From Mycobacterium neglectum (lineage in GTDB: Bacteria; Actinomycetota; Actinomycetes; Mycobacteriales; Mycobacteriaceae), in assembly GCF_002591975.1 (NCBI RefSeq), contig NZ_NVQE01000015.1, positions 62,001-126,000 on the forward strand: 64,000 bases of DNA, given 5' to 3'. Every line of letters begins with the position of its first letter. Within the stretch, counting starts at the first letter, position 1. The notes under the pieces were generated by a model that made no database searches, was not told the DNA's origin, and saw only the letters and a program-made list of their open reading frames with translations. Below are positions 17,740-28,172 of the stretch, piece by piece. A program made the translations under genes and the position numbers.

Positions 17740-17745
17740 TTGACA
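17740..17745 (+). promoter_or_regulatory. -35 element of the SOS-controlled promoter
   Basis: Perfect TTGACA. With AT-rich bases at 17763-17770 acting as -10, the LexA box at 17751-17766 lies between -35 and -10, an ideal position for repression. Confidence 0.6.
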
Positions 17746-17750
17746 TGCCA

Positions 17751-17766
17751 TCGAACATAAGTTCGA
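17751..17766. promoter_or_regulatory. LexA operator (mycobacterial SOS box)
   Basis: TCGAACATAAGTTCGA is a perfect match to the mycobacterial/Gram-positive SOS consensus TCGAAC-N4-GTTCGA. It ends nine bases before ATG 17775. Repression by LexA with induction after DNA damage is the inferred control. From memory, the M. tuberculosis homologue Rv2578c is listed in the LexA regulon. Confidence 0.92.
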
Positions 17767-17774
17767 ATAACTGG

Positions 17775-18791
17775 ATGCGGTGGGATCGTCAGGGCGTCAG
17801 CGTCGACGACGGAGCGCTGCCCGGCCTGCAGCGGATCGGCTTCGTCCGCAGTGTGCGGTCGCCGCAGTTCGAGGGCATGACCTTTCACGAGATCCTCTGC
17901 AAATCCGCACTCAACAAGGTCCCTAACGCATCGATGTTGCCCTTCCGATTCACGGTCAACGGGTACCGAGGTTGCTCGCACGCCTGCCGTTACTGCTTCG
18001 CCCGGCCCACCCACGAATATCTGGAATTCGATTCCGGCGCCGACTTCGACACCCAGGTCGTGGTTAAGACGAATGTCGCCGACGTGCTGCGCCGCGAGCT
18101 GTCTCGCCGGTCGTGGCAACGGGAGACGGTTGCGCTGGGTACCAACACCGACCCGTATCAGCGCGCCGAGGGGCGCTATGCGCTCATGCCGGGAATCATT
18201 GCCGCGCTGGCAGATTCCGGTACACCGTTCTCGATCCTGACCAAGGGTACGCTGTTGCGCCGCGACCTGCCGCTGATCACCGCCGCGGCCGGGCGCGTCG
18301 ACGTCAGCGTCGCGGTGTCGCTGGCCGTCGGGGACCCCGAGCTACACAAGGACGTCGAGCCGGGCACACCGACACCACAGGCCCGCCTCGGGCTCATCTC
18401 CGCCATCCGCGACGCGGGCCTGGACTGCCACGTCATGGTGGCGCCGGTGCTGCCGCACCTGACGGATTCCGCGGCGCATCTGGACGCATTGCTGGGTCAG
18501 ATCTCCGCGGCGGGAGCCACGGGAGTGACCGCGTTCGGGCTACATCTGCGAGGTTCGACCCGCGGGTGGTTCATGGCGTGGTTGGCGCGGTCCCACCCCG
18601 AGCTGGTTGGGGTGTACCGCGAGTTGTACAGGCGCGGAGCGTATCTGCCGTCGGACTACAAGAAGATGCTGCACGACCGGGTGACCCCGTTGATCGCCAA
18701 GCACGCCCTGGCACCGGACCGTCGGCCGTTCCGGGCGGTGGCGGCTCCGGCGGTCGACTGCGCCGAGGTGCTCCAGCCCACGCTGTTCTAA
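17775..18791 (+). CDS. SOS-regulated SplB/PA0069-type radical SAM protein
   Basis: Radical-SAM protein of 338 residues. The iron-sulfur motif C67xxxC71xxC74 is in GCSHACRYCF, followed by a SplB-like barrel with conserved ALGTNTDPYQ and ILTKGT segments. Spore photoproduct lyase repairs DNA photoproducts, but this branch has no established substrate. The last five residues are QPTLF, resembling the QxxLF peptides by which repair proteins dock on the DNA sliding clamp. ATG 17775 gives the family start MRWDRQ. ATG 17745 is in frame but lies upstream of the SOS box. The gene stands alone and ends in a hairpin terminator. A DNA-damage function is inferred from operator and tail. Confidence 0.88.
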   Translation: MRWDRQGVSVDDGALPGLQRIGFVRSVRSPQFEGMTFHEILCKSALNKVPNASMLPFRFTVNGYRGCSHACRYCFARPTHEYLEFDSGADFDTQVVVKTNVADVLRRELSRRSWQRETVALGTNTDPYQRAEGRYALMPGIIAALADSGTPFSILTKGTLLRRDLPLITAAAGRVDVSVAVSLAVGDPELHKDVEPGTPTPQARLGLISAIRDAGLDCHVMVAPVLPHLTDSAAHLDALLGQISAAGATGVTAFGLHLRGSTRGWFMAWLARSHPELVGVYRELYRRGAYLPSDYKKMLHDRVTPLIAKHALAPDRRPFRAVAAPAVDCAEVLQPTLF

Positions 18792-18798
18792 TCGTCGC

Positions 18799-18853
18799 CG
18801 AAATGGCATTCCAGCAGCTTCACTCGAACTTTCGCTGCTGGAATTCAGTTTCG
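18799..18853. terminator. Bidirectional hairpin between convergent genes
   Basis: Perfect 11-base arms at 18808-18818 (ATTCCAGCAGC) and 18834-18844, extended by CGAAA/TTTCG flanks. It serves the radical-SAM gene and the convergent acyl-CoA dehydrogenase gene. Confidence 0.6.
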
Positions 18854-18865
18854 CGTATTGGGCGC

Positions 18866-20122
18866 CTAACCCTTGTTGCGCCTGACCTGATTGAACGGCA
18901 CGCCACGGTCGGCGGCGTGCTCACGCGGAAAGCCCAGCACGCGTTCGCCAATGATGTTGCGCGCGATCTCGGTGGTGCCACCGCCGAGCGCCGCCGCCTG
19001 TCGCGACAGGTAGCGCTCGCCGAAACGGATCATGTCGTCGCCGGCATCGACGACGCCGGAACTTCCGGTGAGCGACAGCACGGTGTCGAACTCCAGATGA
19101 TGTACCTCGGCGTGGGTGACGCGGATGATCGAACCCGCGGCCGGTGGCAGCGAGCCGTCGAGGACACCGTGATACACGTGGTCGATCAGCTGCTCGCGCA
19201 CCGCCCGGTGCACCAACGCCCGGCCCGCGGCCTCCTGCGCTCGCTCGCTGTCGGCCTGCCCGGTCGCTTCCAGCAGTGCGACGTAATCGATCGGTACGTC
19301 GGACTTGCCTTCGGCACCAATGCCGCTCGCGAACTCCGAACCCCCGCCGACGGCCCGGCGCTCGTGGTACAGCTGCCTCGACGCCACGTGCCAGCCGCCG
19401 TTGACCTCGCCGACGACGGCGTCGTCGGCGAGTTCGAGGTTGTCGAAGAATTCCTCGCAGAACTCGACCGACCCGTTGACCTGCTTGATGCGCCGCAGCG
19501 TGATTCCCTCGCTGTTGATCGGCACGAGGAACATCGTCAGGCCTTCGTGCTTGGGGACGTCCCAGTCGGTGCGGGCCAGCATCAGCCCGTAGTCGGCGGC
19601 GAACGCGCTGGTGCTCCAGGTCTTGGCACCATTGATCACCCATGTGTCACCCTTGCGGTCGGCGCGGGTGATGACTCCTGCGAGATCCGACCCGCCGCTG
19701 GGCTCCGACAGCAGTTGTACGAGCACCTCCTCACCGCGTAGCGCGGCCGAGATGTGTTGCTGCTTCTGCTCTTCGGACCCGGTATCGAGGATGGTCGCGG
19801 CGCAGATCGTGAAGGTCGGGGTGTTCAGGATGACCGGAAGTTCATAGCAGCGTGACTCGATGTTGAACGCCTTCTGATAGGCGATCGGCAGACCGAGGCC
19901 GCCGTACTCGCGAGGGAAGCAGATCCCGGCGAACCCGCCCTCGTACAGTTTCTTCTGCAGCTCCCTGGCGCGATCCCATGGTTCTTCTTCGCCGCGGTCG
20001 TGCTCGGGCGGGTCGGCCGGATCGATCGGCGGCATGTTCTCGGCCAACCAGATTCGGGCCCGCGTTGCGAACTCTTCGACCGACTCGGTTGTTTCCGTTG
20101 GTGCGGAGGCGGTGTCGGTCAT
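18866..20122 (-). CDS. Acyl-CoA dehydrogenase
   Basis: FAD-dependent acyl-CoA oxidation, cytoplasmic; 418 residues. It shows the helical N-terminal domain with FPREYGGLGLP, the middle beta domain (LLSEPSGGSDLAG, NGAKTWSTSA) and the C-terminal helical domain ending GGGTTEIARNIIGERVLG. The ATG at 20122 overlaps the stop of the next dehydrogenase gene (ATGA). Pairs of adjacent, unequal dehydrogenases in mycobacteria often form mixed tetramers, as in cholesterol side-chain degradation, so a two-subunit enzyme with its neighbour is likely. Substrate unknown. Operon order suggests control by the TetR site at 22591. Confidence 0.9.
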   Translation of the reverse strand: MTDTASAPTETTESVEEFATRARIWLAENMPPIDPADPPEHDRGEEEPWDRARELQKKLYEGGFAGICFPREYGGLGLPIAYQKAFNIESRCYELPVILNTPTFTICAATILDTGSEEQKQQHISAALRGEEVLVQLLSEPSGGSDLAGVITRADRKGDTWVINGAKTWSTSAFAADYGLMLARTDWDVPKHEGLTMFLVPINSEGITLRRIKQVNGSVEFCEEFFDNLELADDAVVGEVNGGWHVASRQLYHERRAVGGGSEFASGIGAEGKSDVPIDYVALLEATGQADSERAQEAAGRALVHRAVREQLIDHVYHGVLDGSLPPAAGSIIRVTHAEVHHLEFDTVLSLTGSSGVVDAGDDMIRFGERYLSRQAAALGGGTTEIARNIIGERVLGFPREHAADRGVPFNQVRRNKG

Positions 20123-21255
20123 GATGCGTGCTCCAGGTTCTTGGTGAGCGCGTACACGCGGAGATTGTGATCCTCGGGTGTGCCGAACATCGAGCGGTAC
20201 AGCGTTGCCCGCCGCAGAAAGATGTGCAGATCGTGTTCCCAGGTCACGCCGATGCCGCCGTGCAGTTGGACGCAATCCTGCAGCATGCCCGGTGCACGTT
20301 CACCCACATAGGATTTCGCGACGCTGACCGCCATCCCGGCTCCGGCCGAGCGCGCGGCCACCTCGATCACCGCGGCCTTCGTCGTCGCGCGGCACGACTC
20401 GAACCAGATCTTCAGGTCGGCGTACTTGTGTTTAAGGGCCTGGTAGGAGCCGATCGGCCTGCCGAACGAATGCCGGTCGAACCCCCACTGGATGGTGAAG
20501 TCGAGCACCGTCTCCAGTATCCCGACAATTTCGGCGCACTGGAGAATCGCGGCGATCTGGCTCTGCCTCGCGATGAGGGCCGGGGTCTGTTCGGCGGAGC
20601 CGACGACGGCGGACGCATCCACCTCGACGCCGTCGAATTGCACTCGGGCGTAGGTCTTCACCATATCGATCGATCGCTGGGATTCGACGCTGACGCCCGG
20701 TGCGTCCGTTGGAACCACGAACTGTCGCACCGCGCCGTCGCAATTCGCCACCACCAGCAGAACCGCGCTCTCGGCGCCGGCCTCGACACGGTCCTTCACA
20801 CCGTCGATGCGGTACCCGGTGTCGGTGCGCGTCGCGGTCACGGCGGCATCGAGAGGCGACCACTGCTTGCCCGGTTCGTAGACCGCCCACGAGGCCACGA
20901 CCTCACCGGAGACCAGGGATTCGATTGTCTGCTCGTGGTTCTCCGGGGCTTCCGCCAAACCCGCCAGCACGATGCTGACCGGATGTAGTGGACCGGGTGC
21001 GACGGTCCGGCCGGACAATTCGGCGACGAGCGCGAGGTCGGCGACGCCATCGCCGGACACACTGCCACCGCCGAGTTCCTCGGGCACCAGCAGGCTGGTC
21101 CAGCCGAGTTCGGTGGCGCGCCGCCACCAGTCCATATCGAACGATGTTCCGGCGTCTTGCATTTCACGCAGCCGACCCAGTGAGGCACCCTTTTCGAGGA
21201 ACGACTGGGTAGTGGACGCGAACAGCAGCCGTTCTGGGTTTGGGGCGTCGGTCAC
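20119..21255 (-). CDS. Acyl-CoA dehydrogenase, second subunit
   Basis: Acyl-CoA dehydrogenase fold of 378 residues. Recognisable segments are LLVPEELGG, GFDRHSFGRPIGSYQALKH and QLHGGIGVTWEHD. Compared with its neighbour the middle domain is reduced and the family's GGSDLA substrate loop is not seen. This fits the partner subunit of a heteromeric enzyme. The GTG start lies about 80 bases after the amidohydrolase stop. The gene is coupled to the downstream dehydrogenase by a four-base overlap. Confidence 0.87.
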   Translation of the reverse strand: MTDAPNPERLLFASTTQSFLEKGASLGRLREMQDAGTSFDMDWWRRATELGWTSLLVPEELGGGSVSGDGVADLALVAELSGRTVAPGPLHPVSIVLAGLAEAPENHEQTIESLVSGEVVASWAVYEPGKQWSPLDAAVTATRTDTGYRIDGVKDRVEAGAESAVLLVVANCDGAVRQFVVPTDAPGVSVESQRSIDMVKTYARVQFDGVEVDASAVVGSAEQTPALIARQSQIAAILQCAEIVGILETVLDFTIQWGFDRHSFGRPIGSYQALKHKYADLKIWFESCRATTKAAVIEVAARSAGAGMAVSVAKSYVGERAPGMLQDCVQLHGGIGVTWEHDLHIFLRRATLYRSMFGTPEDHNLRVYALTKNLEHAS

Positions 21256-21334
21256 GGCGCGAACTCGCTTTCAATAACGCGTGAACGTGCGTGTCGGAGT
21301 ACCGGCACGCACGTCACGATTGAGGCGGTAGGGG

Positions 21335-22555
21335 TCAGGCGAATTCCATCGCGGGAACGCCAGGCTTGTGGACGATCTCGTTCGGAATCTTGAACAGGTC
21401 GATCATGTTGCCACCCATGATCTTTCGCTGTCCTTCGGCATCGAGGCCCTGGAGGTCGTCGATCAGGTGCGTCGGCTGCGACAGGCCTTCGGGGTGTGGC
21501 CAGTCGGAACCGAAGATCACGCGGTCGACACCACACAGCTCGGCCATCTGGGCGAAGTCGTCCTCCCAGAACGGTGCGACGTAGACGCAGCGCCGGAACG
21601 CCTCGATCGGGTCCTCGAGGAAGCCTTGAGGCATCTTCGAGTAGACGTTCTTGAACTGCTTGAACAAGTAGGGCACCCAGTCGGCGCCGTTCTCGATCGA
21701 CAAGATGCGAAGGCCCGGGTTGCGTGTCAGCGCACCATGGCACACCAGCGCCGCCATCGTGTCTTCGATGGGCCGCTTACCCATCGCGACCATGCGGAAC
21801 GACGTGGGCGCGAACGGCTTGAACTCGTCGCCGGGCTCCCAGTCGTTCAGGTACTCGGAGTATCCGCTGTCCGAGGCGTGCATCGAGACAGGGATGCCGG
21901 CCTTGACGCAGGCGTCCCAGAACGGGTCGAATTCCTCGACTCCCATGGAGCGGGTGCCGCGGTAGCCGGGCACCGGCGCGGGCCGGACCAAGACGGTCTT
22001 GGCGCCGCGCTCCAGGCACCAATCCAGTTCCTCGAGAGCGCGATCGACATTGCCAAGATTGATGACGGGCGTGGAGAAGATGCGGTCCTCGTAGTTGAAC
22101 TGCCAGGTCTCGTACATCCACTGGTTCAACGCGTGGACGATGTCGAGGATCAGGTCGGGATCGTCCTTGAGTCGCTCCTCGACGAGGCTGGCCAGCGTCG
22201 GGAACATCAGGGTGTAGTCCAACGCGAGGCTGTCCATCACCTCGATGCGTGCCTCCGGATTTCGGAAGGCTGGAATCGCCTTCATCGGCTTTCCCATCAC
22301 CTCGCGGAAGCTCTTGCCGCCGCTGCCGTGGCGGAAGTACTCCTCCTGCGCGCCTGGCCGGGCGACCACCTCGAACGTCGGGTTGGGGATGTAGTCGCTG
22401 ACGACGTTGCGCACCATGATCTTGGTGCGGCCGCGGACGTCGATGTAGTCGATGACGCCCTTGCGGTGATCCGGCAAGAACTGCGTCAACGCCTCTTTGG
22501 GCTCATAGAAGTGGTTGTCGGCATCGAACACCGGATAGGGGAGCTCGCGGGTCAT
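21335..22555 (-). CDS. Amidohydrolase-2 family protein
   Basis: Metal-dependent barrel hydrolase or decarboxylase of 406 residues, ACMSD-like branch. It shows the DADNHFYE metal motif at about 10-17, a MHASDSGY segment, LSIENGADW and the late FGSDWPHPEG with the conserved Asp. Proteins of this group are frequent in mycobacterial sterol and aromatic degradation clusters, usually without assigned substrate. First gene of the three-gene block with the two dehydrogenases. The TetR-type operator at 22591-22605 is 36 bases upstream of its start. Confidence 0.83.
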   Translation of the reverse strand: MTRELPYPVFDADNHFYEPKEALTQFLPDHRKGVIDYIDVRGRTKIMVRNVVSDYIPNPTFEVVARPGAQEEYFRHGSGGKSFREVMGKPMKAIPAFRNPEARIEVMDSLALDYTLMFPTLASLVEERLKDDPDLILDIVHALNQWMYETWQFNYEDRIFSTPVINLGNVDRALEELDWCLERGAKTVLVRPAPVPGYRGTRSMGVEEFDPFWDACVKAGIPVSMHASDSGYSEYLNDWEPGDEFKPFAPTSFRMVAMGKRPIEDTMAALVCHGALTRNPGLRILSIENGADWVPYLFKQFKNVYSKMPQGFLEDPIEAFRRCVYVAPFWEDDFAQMAELCGVDRVIFGSDWPHPEGLSQPTHLIDDLQGLDAEGQRKIMGGNMIDLFKIPNEIVHKPGVPAMEFA

Positions 22556-22590
22556 ATTCCGCCTCCTGGAAGTCTCGTCGTGGCTGTCGT

Positions 22591-22605
22591 GGTAACGACA
22601 TTACC
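22591..22605. promoter_or_regulatory. TetR-type operator, copy 1
   Basis: GGTAACGACATTACC, an imperfect palindrome 36 bases before the amidohydrolase start. It is the same as the site at 23352-23366 except for one base, so both are probably bound by the TetR protein encoded between them. Confidence 0.75.
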
Positions 22606-22657
22606 ACGGCTGGACCAGCGAAAACAGCACACCGGATTCACCGGGTGCCGGTGCAGG

Positions 22658-23323
22658 TCAGACGGGGTCGCGACGGCCGGTGAGGCTGCTGACGCAGAAG
22701 TCGTAGATGTGGTCGGCATCCACGGGGACGCCGCTGAGTTCGGCGCCGAGCACCCGCAACCGCATGGCCCCGAGCGCCGACTGCATGATCAGCGCCGCCG
22801 TCGCGTCGATGTCGATGTCGGTCCGGAAACGGCCCTCGTCGATACCGGCGTGGATGATGTCTTTGATCAGCTCGTGCACCGGCGAGAGCACTCGCGCGTA
22901 CTCGCTGGGCAGCGCCTCGGCCAGGCGGTCGTTGTAGAACGTCAGGCCTCGGTTGACCTTGTCCTGTGTCGTGGTTTCCGCCGGCGTGCAGATGCGGTCG
23001 ATCAGTATCCGCAGGGCATCGACGGCGGGCAGGCCGGCCGTATCCGCACGCCACTTGCGCGTCGATTCCGACATGATCTTGTCGACCAGCGCGAGCAGCA
23101 ACTCGTCCTTGGTGGAGAAGTGCTGGTAGAACGATCGAAGGGACGTCTTGGACCGTTCCACGACCTCCAGCACGGTGAAGTCGGTGCGTCCGGTCTCGCC
23201 GAGAATTGCCAATGCCGACTTCATGAATCGCTTCGGGCGCGACTCCGGATCCAGGTCGACGGCAGCGTCCGACGTCGCCGGGCGGGCTCCTCCACCTGGC
23301 GGCCGACCGCTGCGCTTCGCCAT
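22658..23323 (-). CDS. TetR-family transcriptional regulator
   Basis: DNA-binding repressor of 221 residues. The N-terminal tail is basic and proline-rich. The TetR helix-turn-helix lies at about 40-85 (TVLEVVERSKTSLRSFYQHFSTKDELL), and a helical ligand domain fills the rest. ATG 23323 has AGGAAGG six bases upstream. The operator copy 29 bases upstream of its own start implies autoregulation and shared control with the divergent thioesterase-like gene. The second copy controls the downstream catabolic block. The effector is probably an acyl-CoA or related metabolite, inferred from the neighbours. Confidence 0.9.
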   Translation of the reverse strand: MAKRSGRPPGGGARPATSDAAVDLDPESRPKRFMKSALAILGETGRTDFTVLEVVERSKTSLRSFYQHFSTKDELLLALVDKIMSESTRKWRADTAGLPAVDALRILIDRICTPAETTTQDKVNRGLTFYNDRLAEALPSEYARVLSPVHELIKDIIHAGIDEGRFRTDIDIDATAALIMQSALGAMRLRVLGAELSGVPVDADHIYDFCVSSLTGRRDPV

Positions 23324-23351
23324 GGGCACCTTCCTGGTCGCGTGCAATGTC

Positions 23352-23366
23352 GGTAACGACGTTACC
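23352..23366. promoter_or_regulatory. TetR-type operator, copy 2
   Basis: GGTAACGACGTTACC, a near-perfect palindrome in the gap between the tetR gene and the divergent gene starting at 23400. It is positioned to repress both. Confidence 0.8.
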
Positions 23367-23399
23367 GCTTTTGTCCGGCCTCGGTTAGTGTTCCCTCCC

Positions 23400-25634
<2,235 letters not shown>

Positions 25635-25703
25635 CCTCTCAGTGTGGCAGCCGTGTCGCTGATCCGGCGCACGGCGATCAAACCGGATCAGCTGGCGGCG
25701 AAA

Positions 25704-26591
25704 TCACCCCAGATTGCCGGCGGAGAACGTGTCGCAACTGTTGACGTCGCCGGTGCGGTAACCCTGGGTGAACCACTTCTGCCGTTGTTCTGACGAGCCG
25801 TGGGTCCATGCCTCCGGATTGACACGTCCGGTGGCGGCCTGCTGGATGCGGTCGTCGCCCACCGATGCCGCGGCCGATAGGGCGTCGGCAATGTCTTTGT
25901 CGCTCAACGGCTCCAGGAACGGCACCCCGGTGCTCTCCTGCCTGGTGATGGTCGCGTAGTGGGCCCAGATGCCTGCGTAGCAGTCGGCCTGCAACTCGGT
26001 GCGCACGCCGCCGCCCGTTGCGCCTTCCGGATCACGTTGCGCGTTGACGAGTGAACCCTGAAGGTTCTGCACATGGTGGCCGTACTCGTGGGCCACCACG
26101 TACTCCTGGGCCAACGGACCACCGCTGGAACCGAACTGGTTCTTGAGCACATCGAAGAATCCGACATCGAAGTACGCGGTCTGATCGCCGGGGCAGTAGA
26201 AGGGTCCGACGTCGCTTGTCGCAGGCCCACAGGCGGTCTGGATCTGATCGGTGAAGATCTCCATCCGCGGCCGCTGATAACCCGGCAGCAGCTGCTGCCA
26301 CACCGCGTCCACCGAGTTGCCCGTCGCGATCACCCGGCACTGCACAATGTTGTTCGCGTCCTCGCCGGTCTTGCATTGGCTGGTATCGAAGCCGGGCGTC
26401 TCGACGCCGCCGGCGTCATATTGCTGCGTCGGCATGACCGTGCTCGGATCGACACCGAGGAACAGCGCGACGACGAGGATGAGTAGTCCACCGACGCCGC
26501 CGCCCACCGCGATGCCGCGTCCCGGCCCGCGACCGCCACCGCTGGTGGAGGTGGTGCTCGTGTCGATCTGCATGCCTTCGTTGAAGGTCAT
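25704..26591 (-). CDS. Membrane-anchored neutral zinc metallopeptidase (YpfJ family)
   Basis: Putative protease of 295 residues. The N-terminus is Gly/Ser/Thr-rich, one membrane segment lies at about 28-47, and the catalytic domain is extracytoplasmic. The zincin motif HEYGHH gives H168, E169 and H172, and the downstream ELQADCYAGIW supplies the third ligand. Four cysteines (for example QTACGP and YCPGDQ) could form disulfides outside. ATG 26591 has GAGG eight bases upstream. Corresponds in position to Rv2575 of M. tuberculosis, by recollection. Substrates unknown. Confidence 0.9.
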   Translation of the reverse strand: MTFNEGMQIDTSTTSTSGGGRGPGRGIAVGGGVGGLLILVVALFLGVDPSTVMPTQQYDAGGVETPGFDTSQCKTGEDANNIVQCRVIATGNSVDAVWQQLLPGYQRPRMEIFTDQIQTACGPATSDVGPFYCPGDQTAYFDVGFFDVLKNQFGSSGGPLAQEYVVAHEYGHHVQNLQGSLVNAQRDPEGATGGGVRTELQADCYAGIWAHYATITRQESTGVPFLEPLSDKDIADALSAAASVGDDRIQQAATGRVNPEAWTHGSSEQRQKWFTQGYRTGDVNSCDTFSAGNLG

Positions 26592-26654
26592 CGCATTACC
26601 TCGTTTGCGCTCGCCGCACGGGTCTGGCACCCAGTTGCATTCAGCTTTGCACAC

Positions 26655-26660
26655 TACGAT
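26655..26660 (+). promoter_or_regulatory. Putative -10 element, leaderless-type spacing
   Basis: TACGAT is six bases before GTG 26667. No Shine-Dalgarno sequence precedes that start. Confidence 0.45.
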
Positions 26661-26666
26661 TTAGGC

Positions 26667-28172
26667 GTGGCAGTCGTTGTCGGACACTCGACAGTCGTGC
26701 GTACGGATTTAGGGGACATACGCGGTACGACCGAAGGCGGTGTCGGGGTCTGGCGTGGCGTGCCCTACGCCGAGCAGCCGGTGGGGGATCGACGATTCCT
26801 GGCTCCGGTGCCGCAACAGCCGTGGACCGGTGCCCTCGACGCGCTCGAACACGGGCCGCTGCCGCCGCAGAGTAAATCGTTCGTCGGCGGCGGCCGCGAC
26901 GATCCGAAAGTTCGCGACGAAGCCTGTCTGACGCTGACGGTGTGGTCACCGGACACCAGTGCTTCGCTTCCGGTGATGGTGTGGATTCCCGGCGGCGCGT
27001 TCGTATACGGCGCCGGGCAGTTTCAGCTTTACAACGGCTCGCGGCTGGCCGCCAACGGTGACGTCGTGGTCGTCAACATCACCTACCGGATCGGGGTATT
27101 CGGCGGGTTCGAGCTCAGCGACATCGGCGACGGATTCGATGACAACCTTGCGCTGCGCGATCAGATGGCGGCGCTGCACTGGGTCCGCGCGCACATCGCC
27201 GCGTTCGGCGGCGACCCCGACCGGGTGACCGTTTTCGGGGAGTCGGCGGGCGCCACGTCGGTGCTGGCACTACTGGCCAGCCCCGCGGCCAAAGGACTGT
27301 TCAGCCGGGCGATCGCACAGAGTCCGGCGTTGCCGCTGATCGGCGAACGCGAAACCCGGGCCAGGCAGGCGCACGAATTCGTCAAGCGCTTGGGCGTTGA
27401 CGTCGGCGAGGTCAAGCAGCTGCCGCAGCGGCAGCTGCGCCGGGCGGCCGGCATGCTTCAGCTCAAGAGCGCGTCGAGCACACCGAACCTTGCCTACGGA
27501 TTGACCTACGGCGTCGACCTGCTGCCGAGCCATCCGGTGGAGGCGGCGCGCGCGGGCGCGGTTGAGCGGATGCCGCTGATCATCGGTACCAACAGCCACG
27601 AGGCTTCGATGTTCGCGTGGACCAAGCCGCCGATGCTGCCGACCACCACGGCCTCCATCGGCGCCTATCTCGATCGCGTCGCACCGGATGCCAGGGACGA
27701 GGTATTGGCCGCATATCCGGAGTATCCGAAGCGGAGGGCGCTGATCGCGTTCGGCTCCGACGTCATGTTCGGCGGCCCGGCATGGGCGTTCGCCGACGCG
27801 TACAGTGCGATCGCGCCGACGCACATGTACCGGTTCGACCATGTCGGCTGGAGTCTGCGGATGCTGGGTCTGGGCGCCACTCACGGCAGCGAGATCGTGC
27901 ATATCCAGCACAGCTATGCGTCGTTTATCGGGCGCAAGCTCCATCCGCTCGGGCGTCGGCTACAACCGCCGGTCGGTCGGCGGATGCAGAGCGCCTGGCT
28001 GGACTTCGCGACCAAGGGGTGGGACACCGGCGAGATCCAGTGGTCCAATGGCCACGACTGGCCGGCCTATGACACCGACCGCCGCGTCACCCGCATCATC
28101 ATGACCGCCCGCGACACCGTGACCGAGGACCCCGACGCCGCGCGCCGGAAGGTCTGGGCCCGCCTGGGCTAA
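26667..28172 (+). CDS. Type-B carboxylesterase
   Basis: Alpha/beta hydrolase of 501 residues in the carboxylesterase/cholinesterase family. It shows the oxyanion region IPGGAF, the nucleophile elbow FGESAGA with Ser193, and the early GVPYAE and EACLTLTVWSP landmarks. A catalytic His is expected in the ATHGSEI segment. No signal peptide is visible, so it is cytoplasmic. It hydrolyses esters; natural substrate unknown. The start GTG 26667 fits leaderless transcription. The stop overlaps the convergent SRPBCC gene by four bases. Confidence 0.88.
   Translation: MAVVVGHSTVVRTDLGDIRGTTEGGVGVWRGVPYAEQPVGDRRFLAPVPQQPWTGALDALEHGPLPPQSKSFVGGGRDDPKVRDEACLTLTVWSPDTSASLPVMVWIPGGAFVYGAGQFQLYNGSRLAANGDVVVVNITYRIGVFGGFELSDIGDGFDDNLALRDQMAALHWVRAHIAAFGGDPDRVTVFGESAGATSVLALLASPAAKGLFSRAIAQSPALPLIGERETRARQAHEFVKRLGVDVGEVKQLPQRQLRRAAGMLQLKSASSTPNLAYGLTYGVDLLPSHPVEAARAGAVERMPLIIGTNSHEASMFAWTKPPMLPTTTASIGAYLDRVAPDARDEVLAAYPEYPKRRALIAFGSDVMFGGPAWAFADAYSAIAPTHMYRFDHVGWSLRMLGLGATHGSEIVHIQHSYASFIGRKLHPLGRRLQPPVGRRMQSAWLDFATKGWDTGEIQWSNGHDWPAYDTDRRVTRIIMTARDTVTEDPDAARRKVWARLG

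Noticed and set aside
18113..19741. A 542-codon plus-strand frame running from the radical-SAM gene across the convergent dehydrogenase
   Set aside because: It is out of frame with a clear radical-SAM gene and antisense to a clear dehydrogenase, and passes through the terminator hairpin between them.
21368..23356. A 662-codon open frame on the plus strand opposite the amidohydrolase and tetR genes
   Set aside because: It mirrors the codon pattern of two recognisable minus-strand genes, has no domain features, and crosses the operator at 22591. High GC makes such antisense frames common here.
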